In this document: positions 31,937 to 35,649 of the stretch, one piece after another
How positions within the stretch are numbered: the stretch's first letter is position 1
How the letters are laid out: each line of letters starts with the position of its first letter
NCBI GenBank assembly: GCA_035546775.1
Contig: DASZWD010000029.1
Location: 1-35,649 of the forward strand
From: Acidimicrobiales bacterium
GTDB lineage: Bacteria > Actinomycetota > Acidimicrobiia > Acidimicrobiales > JACCXE01
Direction: 5' to 3'
DNA: 35,649 bases
The notes under the pieces: generated by a model
What the model was told of the DNA's origin: nothing
The model's database searches: none
What the model saw: only the letters and a program-made list of their open reading frames with translations
Position numbers and translations under genes: made by a program

Positions 31937-33078
31937 CCGTCGCTGCGGCTGCGGCTGTGGGCGCGGAAGAAGCGCCAGGCCGGAGCCGTGGTCTCGGGCC
32001 CGTACGGGTCGACGTAGCTGCCTTCGGGGTTACCGCCGGAGTAGTTGTGGCTCATCCCGTGGATGACCCAGCTCTCGACAACAACGTCTTTCGGTTGCGT
32101 CCCGTAGCCGAACTCCGTGACGGTGTACGGGTAGGTCTTCCAGTCGAGCCATCCGGCGGGACACGGGTTGTTGGCGGAGTTGGTGACGTGGCAGCCGTTG
32201 CTCGAGACGTCGGGATGCGGTCCCGGCTCGAGCGTCGCCACCGACAGGTTGTGGTTGGTCGGTCCCTTGACGAGCCTCACCGAACGATTGGGCAGGCCGT
32301 CGTCGGCGAGGTCGTTCATCTCGACCGTGCCGGGAATCTGGGTGCCGGTCAGCGCCGGGTTCACGGTGTAGTCGAGGGTGCCGGCGAACATGATCGTGGG
32401 CACCACGCGGGCGTAGGCGCCCATGCGCTGGTAGCCGAGGGCGCCGCTGGCGTCGACGCAGAGGTAGTCGCAGCCGGCCCAGGAGGCGACGGCGCTGTAG
32501 ACGTCGGGGTACGTCGCGGCGACGACCGTCGACATGATCGCTCCCGCCGACACGCCGCCGATGTACACGCTGCCGCGATCGACGCCGTACGACGCGATGA
32601 CGCGCTGAGTGATCTCTTCGATGGCGCGGCTCTCGCCCGAACCGCGCGTCTCGTAGGCGGCGCGGCCCCACGACCAGCCGCGCAGATCGCTACTGCCGTC
32701 GGTGGCGTCGCCGCTCTCGGCTGAGGTCGCTTCTTCGGGATACACGACGATGAAGCGTTCCTGATCGGCCAAGTCGTTCCAGGTCGCACCGTTGGCCGCG
32801 TCGATCGCCGTCTGCGTCGTGCCGTGCAGGTAGACGACGAGCGAGCGGTGGCCCGTCGCCGGCAACGACGGTGGCACGTATACGTAGTAATTGCGCCGCG
32901 GCCACGTGCCGGCCGCGTCGGAGCCGGCCGGCAACGTCAGGCGGGCGGAGAACGTGCCGCGCCATCGCGTCGACGGCGTGACCGCGGCGGCGCGTCCCGT
33001 CACGCCCACGAGTGTCGCCAACGCCATCAGCAGCGCGAGCGCGACAGCACTCGCGACCCGACGAATCCCCATCCCCAT
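31933..33078 (-). CDS. Secreted PHB-depolymerase/feruloyl-esterase-type hydrolase
   Basis: 381 residues. Signal peptide about 1-33 (IRRVASAVALALLMALATL, ending GRAAA). An alpha/beta hydrolase of the esterase-PHB depolymerase family: oxyanion region VVYLHGTTQ, nucleophile S177 in GGVSAGA, D236 in GTLDYTV and H344 in GMSHNYSGG form a plausible triad. Cys residues around WAGCDYLCVD and GCHVTNSANNPC suit disulfides outside the cell. It probably cleaves polyester or aromatic esters. ATG at 33078 has CAAGCT 6 nt upstream. Divergent from the phosphorylase gene. Confidence 0.9.
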   Translation of the reverse strand: MGMGIRRVASAVALALLMALATLVGVTGRAAAVTPSTRWRGTFSARLTLPAGSDAAGTWPRRNYYVYVPPSLPATGHRSLVVYLHGTTQTAIDAANGATWNDLADQERFIVVYPEEATSAESGDATDGSSDLRGWSWGRAAYETRGSGESRAIEEITQRVIASYGVDRGSVYIGGVSAGAIMSTVVAATYPDVYSAVASWAGCDYLCVDASGALGYQRMGAYARVVPTIMFAGTLDYTVNPALTGTQIPGTVEMNDLADDGLPNRSVRLVKGPTNHNLSVATLEPGPHPDVSSNGCHVTNSANNPCPAGWLDWKTYPYTVTEFGYGTQPKDVVVESWVIHGMSHNYSGGNPEGSYVDPYGPETTAPAWRFFRAHSRSRSDG

Positions 33079-33081
33079 ACA

Positions 33082-33099
33082 CCCAGCTTGCCAGCTGGG
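33082..33099. promoter_or_regulatory. Inverted repeat CCCAGCT-tgcc-AGCTGGG over the esterase -10 box
   Basis: Perfect 7-bp arms, 4-nt spacer. The minus-strand -10-like CAAGCT (33085-33090), 6 nt before the esterase ATG, lies inside it, so a protein bound here would control the esterase gene and perhaps the phosphorylase 36 nt further on. Confidence 0.45.
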
Positions 33100-33121
33100 C
33101 GGGGGCCACTCGGCAACCGCC

Positions 33122-33127
33122 TAACGT
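33122..33127 (+). promoter_or_regulatory. -10 box of the leaderless phosphorylase gene
   Basis: TAACGT, 7 nt (TTTGCGG), GTG at 33135. It decides the start, since the frame is open to 33012. Confidence 0.5.
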
Positions 33128-33134
33128 TTTGCGG

Positions 33135-35213
33135 GTGCTCGCTGGTCAACACGACATCGACAACGCCGTGCGCGCCCTCGGCGAACGCATCCCGCCGCCG
33201 CTGGCGCCCCTTGCCCTCGCCGCCTACAACTACCGCTGGTCGTGGACGCCCGATGCCGACGAGGTGTTCGCGGTTATCGACCCCGATCGATGGGAGCGCG
33301 TCGGGCGCAATCCGATCGCCCAGTTGCTGAGCGCCAATCTGGCCCGGTTGCACGCGGTGGCCGCCGACGACGAGTTCGTGACGCGTGTGCACACGCTCGC
33401 CGACTCGATTTCCGCTGACCTCGCGCGTCCGGCGGCGGAGGGGTGGGAGGTGGCGTCGCCCGTCGCCTTTCTCTGTGCCGAGTTCGGCGTGCACGCCTCG
33501 CTGCCGATCTACTCGGGCGGGCTCGGCGTCCTGGCAGGCGACATCGTGAAAGAGGCATCCGACTTGGCGTTGCCGATGGTCGGCGTCGGGCTGCTCTACC
33601 GCACGGGCTACTTCCACCAGCGCATCGACGCCAGCGGCATGCAGCACGAGTATTGGATCGAGGCCGACCCCACGCAGCTGCCGTGCGCTCCCGTGACCGA
33701 CCCGTCGACGGGCGAACGGATCACGGTGACGGTCCCGATCGGCGACGAAGACGTGACGGTGCAGATCTGGCGCACCGACGTCGGTCGTGTTCCGTTGTAT
33801 CTGCTCGACACCGACCGCCCCGACAACTCGATCTCGGGACGCTGGATCACGTCGCGGCTGTACGAAGGCAATCCCGAGATCCGCCTGGCGCAATACGCGG
33901 TGCTGGGTGCCGGAGGTTCGCGCGCCCTGCGCGCCATGGGCATCGAACCGCGGCTGTTCCATCTCAACGAGGGCCACCCCGTGCTCGCCGCGCTCGACCG
34001 CGACCGCGATCGTCTCGTGTTCACGACGCACACGCCGGTGCCGGCGGGCAACGAGACGTATCGCCCCGACCAGATCATGGCGGTACTCGGGCGCCTGGCC
34101 GACGAGACGATCGGGCGCGACCGGCTGCTCATGCTCGGCCGCGTCGAGCCGGAGAACCCGGGCGAGTCGGTGGGCATGACCGTGCTGGCGTTGCGTTCTA
34201 CGCGCTCGGCCAACGCGGTCAGTCGCCGCCACGGTGAAGTCGCTCGCGGGATGTGGCAACCGCTGTTTCCCGAGCGGGCGCTCGAGGAGGTGCCGATCAC
34301 GCACGTCACCAACGGGGTGCACGTGCCGACGTGGCTGGCGCCACCGATGCGCGCCCTGCTCGACCGCTACCTGGGCGACGGGTGGTTGGTCCGCGCCGAC
34401 GACCCGGACACGTGGGCGGCGGTCGACGACATTTCCGACGCAGAGTTGTGGGAAGTGCGCCGGCGCATGCGCAGCGATCTCGTCGCCGCCACGCGGGTGC
34501 GCGCCGCCGAGGATTTCTTGCGCCGCGGCGAGGAGCGCGGTTACGTGAGCGCGGTGGCGAGCGGCCTCGATCCCGACAGGCTCACCATCGGGTTCGCCCG
34601 CCGCCTGGCCACCTACAAGCGGCTGTACCTCCTGTCCTTGCGCGCCGACCGGGCGCGGGCGCTCGTGAACAGCGAGTACCCGGCGCAGTTCCTCATCGCC
34701 GGCAAGGCCCACCCGCTCGACGACGCCGCCAAGGGCCTGCTGCGCGACGTGTTCCAGCTCAAGCGCGATCCCGCCGTTGCCGGGCGTATGACTTACCTCG
34801 AGGACTACGACCTCACGTTCGCCGCCGAGCTGGTCAGCGGCTGTGACATCTGGGTGAACGTGCCCCGACCCCCCGAAGAAGCGAGTGGTACGAGCGGCAT
34901 GAAGGCGGCGCTCAACGGGGCGCTGCAGGTGTCGGTGCTCGACGGCTGGTGGGCCGAGGGCTACGACGGGGAGAACGGCTGGGCGATCGACGGCAATGTC
35001 GACTGGGATCACGGGGCGCAGGACCAGCGGCACGCCGACGCTCTGTTCGACCTCCTCGAGCACCACGTGGCGCCGCTGTTCCACGACCGCGGCGACGACG
35101 GCATCCCGCACGCGTGGCTGACCAAGGTCAAGCGGAGCCTGCGCACGAACGGCCCGCAGTTCTCGGCCACCCGCATGGTGCGCGAGTACGCCGCGCGCAT
35201 CTACGCGCGATGA
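33135..35213 (+). CDS. glgP: Alpha-glucan (glycogen/maltodextrin) phosphorylase
   Basis: 692 residues. Releases glucose-1-phosphate from alpha-1,4-glucans using pyridoxal phosphate. An N-terminal DUF3417-type section (RIPPPLAPLALAAYNYRWSW) is followed by the archaeal/actinobacterial-type phosphorylase core: AEFGVHASLPIYSGGLGVLAGD, FHLNEGHP, VFTTHTPVPAGNE, TNGVHVPTWL, FARRLATYKR, and EEASGTSGMKAALNGAL in which K590 is the expected PLP lysine. This short form of the family is about 700 residues, so it is complete. GTG at 33135 is chosen from the leaderless -10 box; upstream extension would overlap the divergent esterase promoter. A small TM protein gene follows after 8 nt. Confidence 0.93.
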   Translation: MLAGQHDIDNAVRALGERIPPPLAPLALAAYNYRWSWTPDADEVFAVIDPDRWERVGRNPIAQLLSANLARLHAVAADDEFVTRVHTLADSISADLARPAAEGWEVASPVAFLCAEFGVHASLPIYSGGLGVLAGDIVKEASDLALPMVGVGLLYRTGYFHQRIDASGMQHEYWIEADPTQLPCAPVTDPSTGERITVTVPIGDEDVTVQIWRTDVGRVPLYLLDTDRPDNSISGRWITSRLYEGNPEIRLAQYAVLGAGGSRALRAMGIEPRLFHLNEGHPVLAALDRDRDRLVFTTHTPVPAGNETYRPDQIMAVLGRLADETIGRDRLLMLGRVEPENPGESVGMTVLALRSTRSANAVSRRHGEVARGMWQPLFPERALEEVPITHVTNGVHVPTWLAPPMRALLDRYLGDGWLVRADDPDTWAAVDDISDAELWEVRRRMRSDLVAATRVRAAEDFLRRGEERGYVSAVASGLDPDRLTIGFARRLATYKRLYLLSLRADRARALVNSEYPAQFLIAGKAHPLDDAAKGLLRDVFQLKRDPAVAGRMTYLEDYDLTFAAELVSGCDIWVNVPRPPEEASGTSGMKAALNGALQVSVLDGWWAEGYDGENGWAIDGNVDWDHGAQDQRHADALFDLLEHHVAPLFHDRGDDGIPHAWLTKVKRSLRTNGPQFSATRMVREYAARIYAR

Positions 35214-35221
35214 TCTGAGCC

Positions 35222-35461
35222 ATGACGTGGTCGATCGACGACGGAGTGGATGCGAACGCCGTGTCGGTATGGAGCGTCCTCGAACTCGCCGCCGAAGACG
35301 AGGAAGTCGCGCTACTGCCGGCGTGGTACCAGCCGGCGCCGACCCGTCGCCGCCTGCTCACCGGATGGCAGCGTCACCTCGCCCTCTTCACGATCGTGGC
35401 GTTCATCGCCATTGACGCCTTCGGCCTATGCAGCACGTACGGCCACATCGTCTTCGCCTGA
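35222..35461 (+). CDS. Small protein with a C-terminal TM segment
   Basis: 79 residues from ATG at 35222, 8 nt after the phosphorylase stop. An acidic N-terminal half (DDGVDANAVSVWSVLELAAEDEE), a WYQPAPTRRRLLTGWQRHL juxtamembrane stretch, then one hydrophobic segment (ALFTIVAFIAIDAFGLC). No family recognised. It is likely co-transcribed with glgP. Confidence 0.6.
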   Translation: MTWSIDDGVDANAVSVWSVLELAAEDEEVALLPAWYQPAPTRRRLLTGWQRHLALFTIVAFIAIDAFGLCSTYGHIVFA

Positions 35462-35494
35462 ACCGTCAGCCTCCGGAAAGCGGCGGGCGCGCCG

Positions 35495-35649
35495 TCAACA
35501 GGCGGGCCACTGCGTGACGGCGCGGACGTCGACGACGATTCCGGCCTTGGTCTGCAGGATGGTGCGGCTGCCGGGCAGCGACGTGGTCCATCCGGCTGCC
35601 GGCGGGAGGTCGACGCGGTTCGGCGGCTCGGCGACGACGAAGTCGTAGT
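35495..35649 (-). CDS. C-terminal fragment of a hypothetical protein, start beyond the window
   Basis: An open frame enters from the right edge on the minus strand and stops at TGA (35495-35497), ending VVDVRAVTQWPAC. It has no start inside the window. Nearly all third positions are G or C, as in real genes here, supporting coding. The visible 50 residues (YDFVVAEPPNRVDLPPAAGW, LPGSRTILQTKAGIV) do not match a family I recognise. Convergent with the small TM protein across 33 nt. Confidence 0.6.
   Translation of the reverse strand, partial: YDFVVAEPPNRVDLPPAAGWTTSLPGSRTILQTKAGIVVDVRAVTQWPAC

Noticed and set aside
33027-35111. A 694-codon open frame antisense to the phosphorylase gene
   Set aside because: A shadow of G/C-rich third positions; the product has no recognisable motifs, whereas the plus-strand phosphorylase has every family signature.

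Overview
The window is high-GC DNA with strong G/C bias at third codon positions, many GTG starts, ATGA/GTGA gene overlaps, and a RapZ-YvcK-Gap-Pgk-TpiA-SecG gene order of actinobacterial type. An Mca-like LmbE-family amidase, a class-E-sortase-type LARTG anchor and a run of apparently leaderless genes (a TANNNT-like -10 box 5-7 nt before the start codon) also point to an actinobacterium. The gene order and protein style would fit the Acidimicrobiia, but that placement is inference. No phage genes, transposase or CRISPR array are visible.

Layout. 1-4.6 kb: the 3' part of uvrC, then small accessory genes (DinB-like protein, two short hypotheticals, a SAM methyltransferase, and a solitary AbiEi-type winged-helix protein fused to a DUF559 nuclease domain). 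4.7-9.7 kb: the housekeeping block rapZ-yvcK-gap-pgk-tpiA-secG. The whiA gene that usually follows yvcK is missing from this position. 9.7-16.7 kb: an Opp/Dpp-type peptide ABC importer with two consecutive lipoprotein substrate-binding proteins, two permeases and two ATPases, mostly joined by 4-nt overlaps. 16.8-20 kb: a 1065-residue wall-anchored protein with nine copies of a ~98-residue SpaA/Cna-B-like domain. 20-22.3 kb: a PH-like small protein, a large secreted protein of unknown function, and tRNA-Leu(GAG) with a terminator.

22.4-28.8 kb: a block of five minus-strand genes. It holds an MMPL exporter with an unusual C-terminal extracellular domain, its TetR regulator, and a DrrAB-like ABC exporter with a MerR regulator. 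The block is bracketed by two copies of a ~65-bp repeat in direct orientation, the first copy lying just beyond the tRNA. Both sub-operons have recognisable operator-like sequences at their promoters.

28.8-35.6 kb: a small membrane protein, truncated haemoglobin plus Nfu-domain protein, a YhiN/HI0933-like flavoprotein, an Mca-like LmbE-family amidase, a secreted PHB-depolymerase-type esterase, an alpha-glucan phosphorylase, a small single-TM protein, and the 3' end of a minus-strand gene at the window edge.

The points most worth a second look are: (i) the AbiEi-DUF559 gene with three copies of a 10-bp operator-like word at its own start; (ii) the repeat-flanked efflux block beside the tRNA; (iii) the MMPL fusion; (iv) the nine-repeat LARTG protein; (v) the pervasive leaderless promoter signature; (vi) absence of whiA; and (vii) a shortened phosphoglycerate kinase.
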